64,000 nucleotides of DNA, taken from assembly GCF_004005995.1 (NCBI RefSeq), contig NZ_CP034767.1:1054001-1118000 (forward strand). The letters run 5' to 3'. Position numbers and translations under genes: made by a program. Positions 20,869 to 30,463 of the stretch are shown here, piece after piece. Each line of letters starts with the position of its first letter. Position 1 is the stretch's first letter. The stretch comes from Devosia sp. 1566. Its GTDB lineage: Bacteria > Pseudomonadota > Alphaproteobacteria > Rhizobiales > Devosiaceae. Below the pieces are notes generated by a model. It did not search any database and was not told the origin of the DNA. It saw only the letters and a program-made list of their open reading frames with translations.

Positions 20869-20905
20869 TTACGCGGTTGAAACCATTTCCCGCGTAATGA
20901 TGGTT
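20869..20905. promoter_or_regulatory. overlapping palindromes upstream of the L,D-transpeptidase gene
   Basis: TTACGCGG (20869-20876) is repeated inverted as CCGCGTAA (20890-20897). Interleaved with it, AACCAT (20881-20886) is inverted as ATGGTT (20900-20905). The block sits 104-140 bp before the transpeptidase ATG and is a reasonable operator candidate for LdtR. Confidence 0.35.
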
Positions 20906-21008
20906 CCTGAATTCTAAAGCTCGCCCGTTCGGGTGACCCTGGCGGTGGGCTGCGGAACACGATGGTAAGACCCTCGCAACTCGCGACGGGCAAATTGGAT
21001 GTGTTTAG

Positions 21009-22271
21009 ATGCGGTTGAATCGACGTTCACTCCTCCGGTCCATGGCCGTTGCCGGAGCCAGCGCTGCCCTTCCTTCCGCCGTTTGGGCGCAGGACGGCAG
21101 CATCTTGGATCTGTTCTCGGGCAATCGGACCCTGCGCGAAATCGACTCCGACGGCAACACGGCCGCCGCCGAAGCCTTGATTGCGACCAATGAGCCGATC
21201 CTGTCCTTTGATACGGCCTATAATCTGCAGCTGGCGATTTCCCAGTATGAGCCCTTTGTCGCCGCCGGCGGCTGGGAAGAAGTCCCGCAGGAAGCCTATG
21301 GTCTGTCCAGCGGCAAGAAGGGCAAGCCGGCCATCGCGCTCAAGCGCCGCCTGATCTCGTCAGGCGATATGGCGCTGGTGGAAAATGTCGATGATGTAGT
21401 CGATGAAGTCACCGATCGCGGCATCCGCACCTTCCAGGCTCGCCACGGCCTCATCGTCAACGGCAAGATCGACGAGCCCACCTGGTACGCCCTCAACGTT
21501 CCCGCCCAGACCCGCCTCAACCAGCTCTACCTGAACTTCCAGCGGGTGCAGAACCTCGCGCCCAACCTGTCCGAGCGCTATGTTGTGGTCAACATCCCCG
21601 CCGCCACCATCGAGGCGGTTGCTGGCGGCATGGTCGAGCAGCGCCACGTCGCCGTGGTCGGCCGTGTCGATCGCGCCACCCCGATCATGGCCAGCAAGAT
21701 CAGCCAGATCAACTTCAATCCCTATTGGCACGTGCCCAAGTCGCTGGTCCGCAAGGACCTGACCAAGTACATGCAGGAAAACCCCAACTACTTGGCCGAG
21801 CAGAACATCTTCATCTATGATGGCTCGGGCAACAAGATCGATCCCGCCACGATCAACTGGGCCAATATCAGCGATACCGAAGTCAACTACATGTATCGCC
21901 AGGAGCCAGGCGCCGCCAACTCCATGGGCCACTGCAAGATCAACTTCTACAACCCCTATGACTGCTACCTGCACGACACCCCCACCAAGGCCCTGTTCGG
22001 CGAAAATGCACGGTTCCACTCTTCGGGCTGCGTGCGCGTCGAAAGCGTGCATCAGCTGGTGAGCTGGCTGTTGCGGGACAATGGTGACTGGACCCAGGAC
22101 CGGGTCAACGCCACCTTCGAGTCGCTGCAGCGTCTCGACGTCAAGTGCGAGGGTCAGGTGCCGATCCACACCACCTACATCACCGCCTGGGCCAACCGGC
22201 AGGGCACGGTCAGCTTCCGCGACGACGTTTACAACTTCGACGCGCAGGGCAAGACGACCTTCGAAGCCTAA
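21009..22271 (+). CDS. Tat-exported L,D-transpeptidase (YkuD domain)
   Basis: The enzyme forms 3-3 peptidoglycan cross-links or links proteins to peptidoglycan in the periplasm. The 420 residues begin with a twin-arginine-like signal (LNRRSLLRS, hydrophobic run, cleavage near VWAQ). A peptidoglycan-binding motif follows near 135-160 (GIRTFQARHGLIVNGKID), then a large YkuD catalytic domain with HDTPTKALFG and the active site His337-Ser-Ser-Gly-Cys341. It corresponds to the LdtP/LdtR target described in Rhizobiales. A strong terminator lies 16 bp downstream. Confidence 0.93.
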   Translation: MRLNRRSLLRSMAVAGASAALPSAVWAQDGSILDLFSGNRTLREIDSDGNTAAAEALIATNEPILSFDTAYNLQLAISQYEPFVAAGGWEEVPQEAYGLSSGKKGKPAIALKRRLISSGDMALVENVDDVVDEVTDRGIRTFQARHGLIVNGKIDEPTWYALNVPAQTRLNQLYLNFQRVQNLAPNLSERYVVVNIPAATIEAVAGGMVEQRHVAVVGRVDRATPIMASKISQINFNPYWHVPKSLVRKDLTKYMQENPNYLAEQNIFIYDGSGNKIDPATINWANISDTEVNYMYRQEPGAANSMGHCKINFYNPYDCYLHDTPTKALFGENARFHSSGCVRVESVHQLVSWLLRDNGDWTQDRVNATFESLQRLDVKCEGQVPIHTTYITAWANRQGTVSFRDDVYNFDAQGKTTFEA

Positions 22272-22286
22272 GCGGCGCACTAATCG

Positions 22287-22313
22287 AGGCCCTCCTTCGG
22301 GAGGGCCTTTTTT
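22287..22313 (+). terminator. Rho-independent terminator after the L,D-transpeptidase gene
   Basis: AGGCCCTCC, a TTCG tetraloop and GGAGGGCCT form a 9-bp stem followed by seven T residues. This is a textbook terminator. Confidence 0.9.
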
Positions 22314-22365
22314 GTATGGTCCACAATTGAGTGGAGGGCGGGAGTAGCATCCTCCCGGAGACAAG

Positions 22366-22572
22366 ATGAACGACGTTCAGGTTCTGTTTGAATTCGTTCA
22401 GGTTGGCGCCCAGATGCGCGTCGCCGCCATCGACAGCGCCACTGGGACCGAGGTCGTGGTGATCACGCCGGCCGCCGCAACCCGCACCCAGATGCAGCAA
22501 GTGGCGCTCGCCAAACTTCGCCGGCGCCTCGCCGAAACGCCGGCACCCGCCGCAACACCACGTCTGTTCTAG
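22366..22572 (+). CDS. small conserved protein, DUF6898-like
   Basis: The 68-residue product (MNDVQVLFEFVQVGAQMRVA, then a TGTEVVVITPAAA segment and a basic helix ending in LRRRLAE) resembles short Rhizobiales proteins of unknown function that I recall as DUF6898. GGAG lies seven bases before the ATG. It stands alone between two strong terminators, so it is a monocistronic gene. The SATGTE-type beta turn and C-terminal helix suggest a small folded domain. Confidence 0.65.
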   Translation: MNDVQVLFEFVQVGAQMRVAAIDSATGTEVVVITPAAATRTQMQQVALAKLRRRLAETPAPAATPRLF

Positions 22573-22573
22573 T

Positions 22574-22600
22574 AAAAAGCCCGGGAAACCCGGGCTTTTT
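22574..22600 (+). terminator. terminator after the small DUF6898-like gene
   Basis: A 12-bp perfect stem (AAAAAGCCCGGG and its complement) with an AAA loop ends in TTTTT. It is symmetric and could also end transcription of the convergent BA14K gene. Confidence 0.9.
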
Positions 22601-22614
22601 GGAGGAGCTAGCTG

Positions 22615-23031
22615 CTAGAGATTGCAGCGGTGACGATAGCCGTCATAGCCGAGGAACGTATCGGTGCGCGCATCATAGGAGCGATAGCGCGCATAACAGG
22701 CCCGCACATGGGCACTGTAGGACGGCCCGTAATCATAAACCGGGCCAATCAGGCGATCACCGCGGCGATTGTCGTTGGCGATGGCTCCGCCCACGATTGC
22801 GCCAAGGCCAAAGCCCAGCACACCGGCGGCAACTGCGCCACCGCCATTACCGCGCCAGCCGCGATGATGATGCCGACGCGGGCGCCAGTCGCCCCGATCA
22901 TGCCAGTCGCGATCGTGCCAGCCGCGATCATGGCGGCTGAACAGGCCCTGCGCCTCGGCGGGGACCGATCCGGAAAAGGCCAGCAAGCCGGCCATAGCTA
23001 CGGCGCCTACGGTATTGAAGATGGTTTTCAT
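22615..23031 (-). CDS. BA14K-family secreted protein
   Basis: The 138-residue protein has a signal peptide (MKTIFNTVGAVAMAG, cleavage after AEA), a His/Arg/Gly-rich stretch with HDRGW-type repeats, a glycine-zipper helix (VLGFGLGAIVGGAIA), and the C-terminal BA14K signature ARYRSYDARTDTFLGYDGYR. BA14K proteins are immunoreactive, lectin-like proteins first described in Brucella; their cellular role is unclear. The ATG at 23031 has GGAG seven bases upstream, which decides it over the longer frame. Confidence 0.88.
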   Translation of the reverse strand: MKTIFNTVGAVAMAGLLAFSGSVPAEAQGLFSRHDRGWHDRDWHDRGDWRPRRHHHRGWRGNGGGAVAAGVLGFGLGAIVGGAIANDNRRGDRLIGPVYDYGPSYSAHVRACYARYRSYDARTDTFLGYDGYRHRCNL

Positions 23032-23215
23032 GATAAACTCCTGCCCCCACGTGGCCGGCCTATCCGGTCTCCAACTGCTAAAATGATCCAGCGGCACGCA
23101 AGTTGCGTCACATAAGCGAATAGCTAACGCGCCCTTGGATTGAGCCCGCGCTTTGTGCTACAGGCTGCGCCATACCACCCACCACAACCCAATATCTTGG
23201 ATTCTGGAGTACGCC

Positions 23216-24517
23216 ATGAGCGCTGCTGCCTCTCTTCCGCTCTTTCCTCGGTTCTTCTCCGCCGGTCTGGCAGAAACCGATCCTGAAATCGCGGGCGCTA
23301 TCAGCAGCGAGCTGGGTCGGCAGCAGCACGAAATCGAGCTGATTGCTTCGGAAAACATCGTCTCGCGCGCTGTGCTTGAAGCCCAGGGCTCGATCATGAC
23401 CAACAAATATGCCGAGGGCTATCCGGGCAAGCGCTACTATGGCGGCTGCCAATTTGTCGATATTGCCGAAAACCTCGCCATCGAGCGGGCCAAGCAGTTG
23501 TTTGGCGCCGGTTTCGCCAATGTGCAGCCCAATTCCGGCTCGCAGATGAACCAGGCCGTGTTCCTGGCGCTGCTGCAGCCCGGCGACACCTTTATGGGCC
23601 TCGACCTCAACTCGGGCGGGCACCTGACGCATGGTTCGCCCGTCAACATGAGCGGCAAGTGGTTCAATGTCGTGTCCTATGGCGTGCGCCCCGACGATCA
23701 CCTCCTTGATATGGACGAAGTCGAGCGCCTGGCCCACGAGCACAAGCCCAAGCTGATCCTGGCCGGCGGCACGGCCTATTCCCGCTTCTGGGATTGGGCG
23801 CGCTTCCGCCAAATCGCCGACGCGGTTGGCGCTTACCTCATGGTCGATATGGCCCATATCGCCGGTCTCGTTGCCGGCGGTGTCCATCCCTCCCCAGTGC
23901 CGCATGCCCATGTGGTCACCACCACCACGCATAAATCGCTGCGTGGTCCGCGCGGCGGCATGATCCTGACCAACGACGCGGACATCGCCAAGAAGGTGAA
24001 CTCCGCCGTGTTCCCGGGCCTGCAGGGAGGGCCCCTGATGCATGTGATCGCCGCCAAGGCTGTCGCCTTCAAGGAAGCGCTGCAGCCCGAGTTCCGCGCT
24101 TATGCGCAGCAAGTCGTCACCAATGCCCGTGCTTTGGCCGAAACGCTCAAGTCCCACGGGCTCGATGTTGTCTCGGGCGGCACTGACAACCACCTCATGC
24201 TGGTGGATCTGCGCAAAAAGAACGCCACGGGCAAGCGGGCAGAGCAGGGGCTTGGCCGCGCCTATATCACCTGCAACAAGAACGGCATCCCCTTCGATCC
24301 GGAAAAGCCGTTCGTGACCTCGGGCATTCGCCTCGGCACCCCTGCGGGCACCACCCGCGGCTTTGGCGTCGCTGAATTCCAGGAAATAGGCAATCTCATC
24401 GTTGAGGTTCTCGATGGTTTGCGTGAAGCCAATTCCGAAGAGGGCAATGCCATGGTCGAAGCCGCGGTGCGCGACAAGGTCGTCGCCCTCACCAACCGCT
24501 TCCCGATCTACCAGTAA
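23216..24517 (+). CDS. glyA: serine hydroxymethyltransferase
   Basis: GlyA interconverts serine and glycine and supplies 5,10-methylene-tetrahydrofolate. The 433-residue PLP enzyme carries [17 protein letters not shown] at the N-terminus, [11 protein letters not shown], and the PLP lysine Lys240 in [14 protein letters not shown]. The ATG at 23216 has TGGAG upstream and gives the family length; the frame extends upstream without a supported start. nrdR follows after 9 bp and nusB after it, a conserved order. Confidence 0.97.
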   Translation: MSAAASLPLFPRFFSAGLAETDPEIAGAISSELGRQQHEIELIASENIVSRAVLEAQGSIMTNKYAEGYPGKRYYGGCQFVDIAENLAIERAKQLFGAGFANVQPNSGSQMNQAVFLALLQPGDTFMGLDLNSGGHLTHGSPVNMSGKWFNVVSYGVRPDDHLLDMDEVERLAHEHKPKLILAGGTAYSRFWDWARFRQIADAVGAYLMVDMAHIAGLVAGGVHPSPVPHAHVVTTTTHKSLRGPRGGMILTNDADIAKKVNSAVFPGLQGGPLMHVIAAKAVAFKEALQPEFRAYAQQVVTNARALAETLKSHGLDVVSGGTDNHLMLVDLRKKNATGKRAEQGLGRAYITCNKNGIPFDPEKPFVTSGIRLGTPAGTTRGFGVAEFQEIGNLIVEVLDGLREANSEEGNAMVEAAVRDKVVALTNRFPIYQ

Positions 24518-24526
24518 GGCTTAGGC

Positions 24527-25006
24527 ATGCGCTGTCCCTATTGCGGCGACGACGATACGCAGGTCAAGGACAGCCGCCCGACCGAAGATTCCGGCGCCAT
24601 CCGGCGCCGGCGCATCTGCACCGGCTGCGGCGGCCGCTTCACCACTTTCGAACGCGTGCAACTGCGCGACCTAACCGTGGTCAAAAAGAGTGGCCGCAAG
24701 GTCCCCTTCGACCGCGAAAAGCTGGCCCGCTCCGTTTACACCGCCCTGCGCAAGCGCTCGGTGGATCCCGAGCGCATCGAGCGCATGATCTCGGGCATCG
24801 TGCGCCAGCTCGAATCGCTGGGTGACGTGGAAGTGACCTCCGACCAGATCGGCGAATATGTCATGGAAGGGCTCAAGGGGCTCGACGACGTGGCTTTTGT
24901 CCGCTTCGCCTCGGTCTACAAGAACTTCTCGGCTGCAGACGACTTCCGCTCCTTCCTGTCCGAATTGGCGCAGGCCAACAGCAGCCCGCCGCTGCCTGAA
25001 GACTGA
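24527..25006 (+). CDS. nrdR: transcriptional repressor NrdR
   Basis: NrdR represses ribonucleotide reductase genes in response to ATP/dATP. The 159 residues comprise a zinc ribbon (Cys3, Cys6, Cys31, Cys34) and an ATP-cone domain ([20 protein letters not shown] onward). It is full length. It lies 9 bp after glyA and 72 bp before nusB; in many Rhizobiales riboflavin genes ribDE(H) lie between nrdR and nusB, but they are missing here. Confidence 0.97.
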   Translation: MRCPYCGDDDTQVKDSRPTEDSGAIRRRRICTGCGGRFTTFERVQLRDLTVVKKSGRKVPFDREKLARSVYTALRKRSVDPERIERMISGIVRQLESLGDVEVTSDQIGEYVMEGLKGLDDVAFVRFASVYKNFSAADDFRSFLSELAQANSSPPLPED

Positions 25007-25078
25007 TCCCGTGTTTCACCCGGTCGCGCTTTTCCGACGCGCAATGAACCGGCCACCCCCCATTCGAGTTACCCCCTC

Positions 25079-25573
25079 ATGGCTCAAGCCCCCAAACGCG
25101 ACCCGCAAACCGACCGACCCGCCAATCAGCGTGGTGCTGCCCGGCTGGCAGCGGTGCAGGCGCTTTATCAGATGGATGTCGGGCACCAGAGCCTGGAAGA
25201 CACCCTCGCGCAGTTCGGCGCCTTTCATCTCGGCCGCGAGATCGAGGGCGAGCAGTATCTGCCCGCGGACGCCGATTTTTTCCGCCAGATCGTAGTTGGC
25301 GTCGCCAAGCACCAGCTTGAGGTCGATCCTGCCGTTGATCGGGCGCTGGCCGAAGGCTGGCCCATGGAACGCGTCGATGCCACGCTGCGCGCCATCCTGC
25401 GCGCCGCCGCCTTTGAGCTGCTACGCCGCCGCGATATTCCGCCCCGCGTCGTCATCACCGAATATGTGGATGTGGCCAAGGCCTTCTACGAGGACGATGC
25501 CAGCGGGCTGGTCAATGCCACGCTTGATGCCATGGCGCGCGAACATGGCAACAACCTCAGCGAAACGCTCTAG
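25079..25573 (+). CDS. nusB: transcription antitermination factor NusB
   Basis: NusB with S10 binds boxA RNA and prevents premature termination in rRNA operons. The 164-residue all-helical protein has ARLAAVQALYQMDV at the N-terminus, RVDATLRAILRAAAFELL in the middle and VVITEYVDVAKAFYEDDA near the end, all typical. A Rho-independent terminator follows 7 bp after the stop. Confidence 0.95.
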   Translation: MAQAPKRDPQTDRPANQRGAARLAAVQALYQMDVGHQSLEDTLAQFGAFHLGREIEGEQYLPADADFFRQIVVGVAKHQLEVDPAVDRALAEGWPMERVDATLRAILRAAAFELLRRRDIPPRVVITEYVDVAKAFYEDDASGLVNATLDAMAREHGNNLSETL

Positions 25574-25580
25574 CCAATAA

Positions 25581-25606
25581 AAAAGCCCCGGGAGACCGGG
25601 GCTTTT
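25581..25606. terminator. bidirectional terminator between nusB and bamE
   Basis: AAAAGCCCCG and CCGGGGCTTTT-type arms form a ~10-bp stem with a short GGAGA-region loop. The T-run on the right ends nusB transcripts, and the A-run on the left gives a T-run for the convergent bamE transcript. Confidence 0.85.
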
Positions 25607-25628
25607 GTGTCACTGGGGCAGCCTTGCC

Positions 25629-26081
25629 TCAGAACGAATTGAGGATCGAATCCACAAACGAGCGATCCTCGCCAAACGACGGGGTACGGCGGCTCTCGAT
25701 GGTCACCGTCTTGCCGTCGGCCAGCGAATACACCGCCTTGTCGACCACCTTGTTGTTCTTGTCGAAATACACCACCAGCACCGTGCGGGACTTGATGTTG
25801 GTCAGCCCGAAATTGGTCTGCTGCACCTTGGTTTCGACATAGTAGAAGGCCGACTGGTCGCCAAAGGTATTGGTGGTCTGGGGTGAGCCGAGCACCAGCG
25901 TCACCAGTTCCTTGCTTTGGCCGACGCGAATCTGCGCCAGCGCGCTTTCCGAAATTTCATAGCCCTGGGTCCGGTTTTTGACAAAGGCAGTGCTGCTACC
26001 GGTACAGCCGGCAAGTGCCACGGCAATCACAGCGGCGGCAGCAAACGGCATCATCGGTCCGAGGGCGAAACGCACAGGCAT
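25629..26081 (-). CDS. bamE: outer membrane assembly lipoprotein BamE/SmpA
   Basis: BamE is a lipoprotein of the beta-barrel assembly machine. The 150-residue protein has a signal peptide with the lipobox VALAGC and the SmpA/OmlA fold (IRVGQSKELVTLVLGSPQTT, then SAFYYVETKVQQ). It is divergent from the cytochrome bc1 chaperone gene, the usual arrangement in Rhizobiales, with a ~165-bp shared promoter region. Confidence 0.92.
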   Translation of the reverse strand: MPVRFALGPMMPFAAAAVIAVALAGCTGSSTAFVKNRTQGYEISESALAQIRVGQSKELVTLVLGSPQTTNTFGDQSAFYYVETKVQQTNFGLTNIKSRTVLVVYFDKNNKVVDKAVYSLADGKTVTIESRRTPSFGEDRSFVDSILNSF

Positions 26082-26247
26082 GAATTTGACTTTCCAGATG
26101 GCACTCGATTATAGCCGTCCCCACGAATTCGTGGTCTTTCCGGCCGCCGAAATGTGTACCTGCCAAGGCGCCAATCTGGCAAGGTGGCAATCACCCGTCC
26201 GCAGGTCCTGCTTCGTGTTTGACCGATCAAGACGCTGAGCGCAATCC

Positions 26248-26775
26248 ATGATCCTCTCCCTGTTCCGCAAGAACCCTGCTGCCGAGCCCGTTTACGCCGT
26301 TTATAGCGCCATTGTGTCTCAATCCCGGCAGCCGCTGTTCTATCGCGACTGGGGCGTGCCCGATACCGTCACTGGGCGTTTCGACATGATCAGCCTGCAT
26401 CTGGCCCTGTTGTTCCGCCGCCTGCGCTCGGAAGATGCGCGCACCAAAGAATTCAGCCAGGCCGTGTTTGACCTGTTCTTCAAGGACATGGACCGCTCCC
26501 TGCGTGAAATGGGCGTCGGCGACATGGCAGTGCCCAAGAAAATTCAGAAAATGGGCAATATCTTCTTTGGTTTGCTCGCTGCCCTTAATGTTGCCATCGA
26601 CAGCAATGATCGTGCAGCTCTCGAATCGGTGCTGACGCGCAATGTGCTCGATGGCGCCGAGCCGGCCCAGGTCGCGGCGCTCGCCGATTATGTGCTGGCG
26701 CTCGATGCGGCCTTGGCGCGCCAGTCGAGCCAGGCGATCACCACTGGCACCCTTTCCTTTGAGGTAGCGGCATGA
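26248..26775 (+). CDS. ubiquinol-cytochrome c chaperone (CBP3 family)
   Basis: The family aids assembly of cytochrome b in the bc1 complex, as CBP3/UQCC1 does in mitochondria. The 175-residue helical protein has the hallmark YRDWGVPDTVTGRFDMISLH and a DLFFKDMDRSLREMGVGD segment. It overlaps the following DUF177 gene by four bases, implying coupling. Assignment to the family is firm; function in this organism is inferred. Confidence 0.9.
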   Translation: MILSLFRKNPAAEPVYAVYSAIVSQSRQPLFYRDWGVPDTVTGRFDMISLHLALLFRRLRSEDARTKEFSQAVFDLFFKDMDRSLREMGVGDMAVPKKIQKMGNIFFGLLAALNVAIDSNDRAALESVLTRNVLDGAEPAQVAALADYVLALDAALARQSSQAITTGTLSFEVAA

Positions 26776-27317
26776 AGCACACTGATGCACCCATTATCGA
26801 CGCAGTGATCCGGGTGGATCGGTTGCCTGCAACGGGCCGCGAGATCGAGGTTCACCCCCAAGCCGCAGCACTCGCTGCGCTGGCCGAGCAACTCAAGCTA
26901 TCTGCCGTGGAGCAATTCGGCGCCAAACTGGTGGCGACCCCACTGCGCGGCGGCATCCGGGTGCTCGGTCGGCTGACCGCGCGCATCGTGCAGCCTTCCG
27001 TCGTGACCTTTGAGCCAGTGGTGCAGGAGATCGACGAGCCGGTGGACCGCGTCTTCCTGCCCGAGCCCGATCAGGCCCACAAGGCTACGCCCGGCTCGGA
27101 ACTGTTCATCGACCTCGAGGATGATGATTTTCCCGATCACATCGACGGGCCCGAGGTTGACCTCAGCGCCTTGCTGATCGAGACGCTGGCCCTGGCCATC
27201 GATCCCTATCCGCGCTTGCCCGGCGAAAGCCTCGACGCCTTGGGTATTGTGGCGCCTCCCGAAGATCAGGGGCCGTTCGCGAGCCTGCGCCAGCTCAAGA
27301 CTGGCGACGATAAATAA
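26772..27317 (+). CDS. DUF177/YceD protein
   Basis: The 181-residue acidic protein contains the DUF177 (YceD) fold: GRLTARIVQPSVVTFEPV, FLPEPDQ and DLSALLIETLALAIDPYPRLPG. Members sit next to rpmF and plsX and have been linked to 23S rRNA accumulation in other bacteria and plastids. Here plsX follows but rpmF is not between them. It is probably co-transcribed with the chaperone gene and maybe plsX. Confidence 0.9.
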   Translation: MKHTDAPIIDAVIRVDRLPATGREIEVHPQAAALAALAEQLKLSAVEQFGAKLVATPLRGGIRVLGRLTARIVQPSVVTFEPVVQEIDEPVDRVFLPEPDQAHKATPGSELFIDLEDDDFPDHIDGPEVDLSALLIETLALAIDPYPRLPGESLDALGIVAPPEDQGPFASLRQLKTGDDK

Positions 27318-27403
27318 GAACTTGCCCTCTTGGCCGGGCTTGCGCCGACCCCATGGTGGGGTATGGTGCCGCCGAGCCTTCCGGGGACCAACCATAGGCC
27401 GAA

Positions 27404-28474
27404 ATGACTGACACGATAACCATCTCAGTGGACGCAATGGGTGGCGACAACGCCCCCCGAGCCGTGATCCACGGTGCGCTTTTGGCCTGGCGCGAGCACC
27501 CCGATAGCCGCTTCATCTTCCATGGCCGCCAGGAACAGATCAGCCCCTTGCTCGATGAGTTCTCCGAGCTAAAGCCGGTCAGCACCGTCAATCACTGCGA
27601 AGCGGTGATCGCCATGGATGAAAAGCCGAGCCAGGCCCTGCGCAAGGGCAAGGGCACGTCGTCCATGTGGATGGCTATCCAGGCGGTCAAGGATGGCCAG
27701 GCCGATGTGGCAATCTCGGGCGGCAACACCGGCGCCCTGATGGCCATGGCAACTTTTTGCCTCCGGCCCATGGAAGGCATTGCGCGCCCCGGCATTGCGG
27801 CGATCTGGCCAACGCTGCGCACCGACATCATCGTGCTCGATATGGGCGCCACCATTGGCGCCGATGCGCGCCAACTGGTGGATTACGCCATTCTGGGCTC
27901 GGCGCTCGCTCGGGCGCTATTCAACCATGAATCCCCCACCATCGGGCTGCTCAATGTGGGCACCGAGGAAGTGAAGGGCCTCGATTCCATCAAGGAGGCC
28001 GGCCGCATCCTCGCCGATGCCAGCGGCGCCGGTTTCACCTATCATGGCTTTGTCGAAGGCGATGATATCGGCAAGGGCACGGTTGATGTGGTGGTCACCG
28101 AAGGCTTTGTTGGCAATATCGCCCTCAAGACCGCCGAAGGCACCGCCCGCCAGGTTGGCAAATACCTCTCCAACGCCCTCAAGGCCAATCTGATGAGCCG
28201 AATCGGCGCGCTCTTTGCCATGTCGGCCCTCAAGCAGCTACGCCATAGGATGGATCCTCGCACCGTCAATGGCGGCGTGTTCCTGGGCCTCAATGGCGTT
28301 GTCATCAAGTCCCATGGCGGCACCGATGAAATCGGCTACAAGAGTGCCCTGGGCCTTGCCTATGAAATGGGGCGTAACCGCCTGATCGATAAGATCGGCG
28401 ACAGCATGAAGCGTTTCCCCGTCAGTGCCGTTGCCGAAACTCCACCTCCACCATCCGAGGCGAACCCGGCGTGA
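27404..28474 (+). CDS. plsX: phosphate acyltransferase PlsX
   Basis: PlsX converts acyl-ACP to acyl-phosphate for phospholipid synthesis. The 356-residue protein has [17 protein letters not shown] at the N-terminus, [16 protein letters not shown] and the [15 protein letters not shown] segment, all characteristic. Its TGA overlaps the GTG of fabH, so the two are translationally coupled as in most proteobacteria. Confidence 0.96.
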   Translation: MTDTITISVDAMGGDNAPRAVIHGALLAWREHPDSRFIFHGRQEQISPLLDEFSELKPVSTVNHCEAVIAMDEKPSQALRKGKGTSSMWMAIQAVKDGQADVAISGGNTGALMAMATFCLRPMEGIARPGIAAIWPTLRTDIIVLDMGATIGADARQLVDYAILGSALARALFNHESPTIGLLNVGTEEVKGLDSIKEAGRILADASGAGFTYHGFVEGDDIGKGTVDVVVTEGFVGNIALKTAEGTARQVGKYLSNALKANLMSRIGALFAMSALKQLRHRMDPRTVNGGVFLGLNGVVIKSHGGTDEIGYKSALGLAYEMGRNRLIDKIGDSMKRFPVSAVAETPPPPSEANPA

Positions 28475-29448
28475 CCAAGACTCGTTCTATTATTCGCGGC
28501 GTGGGCGCCTATCTGCCCGAAAAAATCCTGACCAATGCCGAACTGGCCAAGATGGTGGATACCTCCGACGAGTGGATCCAGCAGCGGGTCGGCATCAAGG
28601 AGCGCCACATCGCCGCCGAAGGCCAGTTCACCTCCGATCTGGCCGTTGCTGCCGCCCAGCAGGCGCTCGATGCCGCCGGCATGACGCCCCACGACATCGA
28701 CCTCATCATCGTCGCGACCACCACGCCCGATTACACCTTTCCGGCCGCGGCGACCTTGGTGCAGATGAAGCTGGGCATGCATCACGGCATGGCCTTTGAC
28801 CTGCAGGCGGTCTGCTCGGGCTTTGTGTATGCGGTCGCCACTGCCGACAGCTACCTGCAGAACGGCCTTGCCAGCCGCGCCCTCGTGATTGGTGCCGAAA
28901 CCTTTTCGCGCCTGCTGGACTGGACCGATCGCGGCACCTGCGTCCTGTTCGGCGACGGCGCCGGTGCGGTGATCATGGAGCGGGTGGAGATCGCTGATGG
29001 CGCGCCCGATCGCGGCGTTCTTGCTTCCGCCCTGCGCTCCGATGGCCACCATTGGGACAAGCTCTATGTGGATGGCGGCCCATCCTCCACCAAGGGCGTC
29101 GGCCATGTGCGCATGCAGGGGCCCGAAGTGTTCCGCCATGCCGTCGGCAAGATTACCGATGTGGTCTACGACACGCTCGACAAGGCCGGCTACACCGTGG
29201 ACGACCTCGACTGGTTCGTGCCCCACCAGGCCAACCGCCGCATCATCGATGGGGCAGGGGCCAAGCTCGGCTTGCCCCCCGAAAAGGTGGTGATCACCGT
29301 TGATCGCCACGCCAACACATCGGCCGCCTCAGTTCCCCTCGCGCTCAGCGTTGCGGTGGCCGATGGCCGCATCAAAGAGGGTGACCTCGTGATGCTCGAA
29401 GCCATGGGCGGTGGCTTCACCTGGGGTGCTTCGCTTATTCGCTGGTAA
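28471..29448 (+). CDS. fabH: 3-oxoacyl-[ACP] synthase III
   Basis: FabH starts fatty acid synthesis by condensing acetyl-CoA with malonyl-ACP. The 325-residue enzyme has the catalytic triad Cys115 ([11 protein letters not shown]), His252 (FVPHQANRR) and Asn282 ([13 protein letters not shown]). It starts with GTG overlapping the plsX stop. ihfA follows 222 bp downstream. Confidence 0.96.
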   Translation: MTKTRSIIRGVGAYLPEKILTNAELAKMVDTSDEWIQQRVGIKERHIAAEGQFTSDLAVAAAQQALDAAGMTPHDIDLIIVATTTPDYTFPAAATLVQMKLGMHHGMAFDLQAVCSGFVYAVATADSYLQNGLASRALVIGAETFSRLLDWTDRGTCVLFGDGAGAVIMERVEIADGAPDRGVLASALRSDGHHWDKLYVDGGPSSTKGVGHVRMQGPEVFRHAVGKITDVVYDTLDKAGYTVDDLDWFVPHQANRRIIDGAGAKLGLPPEKVVITVDRHANTSAASVPLALSVAVADGRIKEGDLVMLEAMGGGFTWGASLIRW

Positions 29449-29670
29449 GCCTTTTTGGCTGCATTGACCTGAGGTGTTTCAAGGCGTTAGTGTTAACGGC
29501 GGGCCGGAGGAGCCCGGTGCGGCAATCGCTGGAAGCATGTGAACTGAGCGGGTGGCAACACTGTTCTGTGGCCGCTGCCCGGGCGAAACGCGCTGGGTGC
29601 TGCCGCCACAAGCAGGCAAGCAATCGGCCTGTTTGCATGGGCCGGCCCTGACGTCCAAACGGGGGTGCGA

Positions 29671-29982
29671 ATGACTCAGAAGACAGTAACGCGGGCTGAC
29701 TTGGCGGAGGCCGTTTATGGCTCGGTAGGTCTGTCCCGAACCGAATCGGCGGAATTGGTCGAGCGCGTGCTCGATCTGATCTCGGAGGCGCTGATTTCGG
29801 GCTCCAATGTGAAGCTCTCCTCGTTCGGCTCCTTCCAGGTACGCTCCAAGAACGAGCGGATCGGGCGCAATCCCAAGACTGGTGAGGAAGTACCCATCCT
29901 GCCGCGGCAGGTTCTTGTGTTCAAACCCAGCAACGTATTGAAATCCAAGATCAACAAATCTATGGTCACCGCTGAAAAGTAA
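29671..29982 (+). CDS. ihfA: integration host factor alpha subunit
   Basis: IHF-alpha pairs with IHF-beta to bend DNA at promoters and replication or recombination sites. The 103-residue protein has the HU/IHF fold with [20 protein letters not shown] and the Pro-containing arm [11 protein letters not shown]. The ATG at 29671 has GGGGG seven bases upstream and is preferred over the GTG two codons earlier, which overlaps this ribosome-binding site. The 222 bp before it hold no gene and presumably its promoter. Confidence 0.95.
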   Translation: MTQKTVTRADLAEAVYGSVGLSRTESAELVERVLDLISEALISGSNVKLSSFGSFQVRSKNERIGRNPKTGEEVPILPRQVLVFKPSNVLKSKINKSMVTAEK

Positions 29983-30003
29983 GGCGTTTTTGCCAAGGGG
30001 TGT

Positions 30004-30462
30004 GTGTTGGACAAGTCTCCCGACGCCTTCCGGACCATTTCCGAGGCTGCTGAAGAACTCGACCTGCCCCAGCACGTGCTGCGGTTTTGGGAGACGCGCT
30101 TCTCCACGATCAAGCCTCTCAAACGCGGTGGCGGGCGCCGCTATTATCGGCCCGAAGACGTGCTGCTGCTGCGCGGCATCCGTCATCTGCTCTATGATCA
30201 GGGCTTTACCATCAAGGGCGTCCAGCGCATTCTCAAGGATCAGGGTAGTCGCTATGTCATCGCTGTGGGCGAGGGCAAGCCGGTGGAAGACATCTTGCCC
30301 ATGATCGAAATGGCCGAAGAAGCCGGCGACGAAGCCGAGATCGAAGAGGCGGTGATGACCGCCAGCCCCGCGCTGGATAAGGAGGCGCGCAACAAGCTCT
30401 CCGACGTGTTGCGCGAACTCCTGGAATGCAAGCGCCTGCTCGAGCGGGCGCGCGAAACCTGA
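30004..30462 (+). CDS. MerR-family transcriptional regulator
   Basis: The 152-residue protein has a MerR winged-helix domain ([22 protein letters not shown], then [19 protein letters not shown]) and an acidic middle followed by a C-terminal coiled-coil helix ([18 protein letters not shown]). It lacks the metal-binding cysteines of sensory MerR proteins. It is the conserved partner of ihfA in Rhizobiales; its targets are unknown. The start is GTG at 30004 or TTG at 30007, both within reach of AAGGGG. Confidence 0.9.
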   Translation: MLDKSPDAFRTISEAAEELDLPQHVLRFWETRFSTIKPLKRGGGRRYYRPEDVLLLRGIRHLLYDQGFTIKGVQRILKDQGSRYVIAVGEGKPVEDILPMIEMAEEAGDEAEIEEAVMTASPALDKEARNKLSDVLRELLECKRLLERARET

Positions 30463-30463
30463 T

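Noticed and set aside
23098..23215. Riboswitch upstream of glyA
   Set aside because: The leader is short and shows neither tandem glycine-aptamer nor SAM/THF aptamer blocks.
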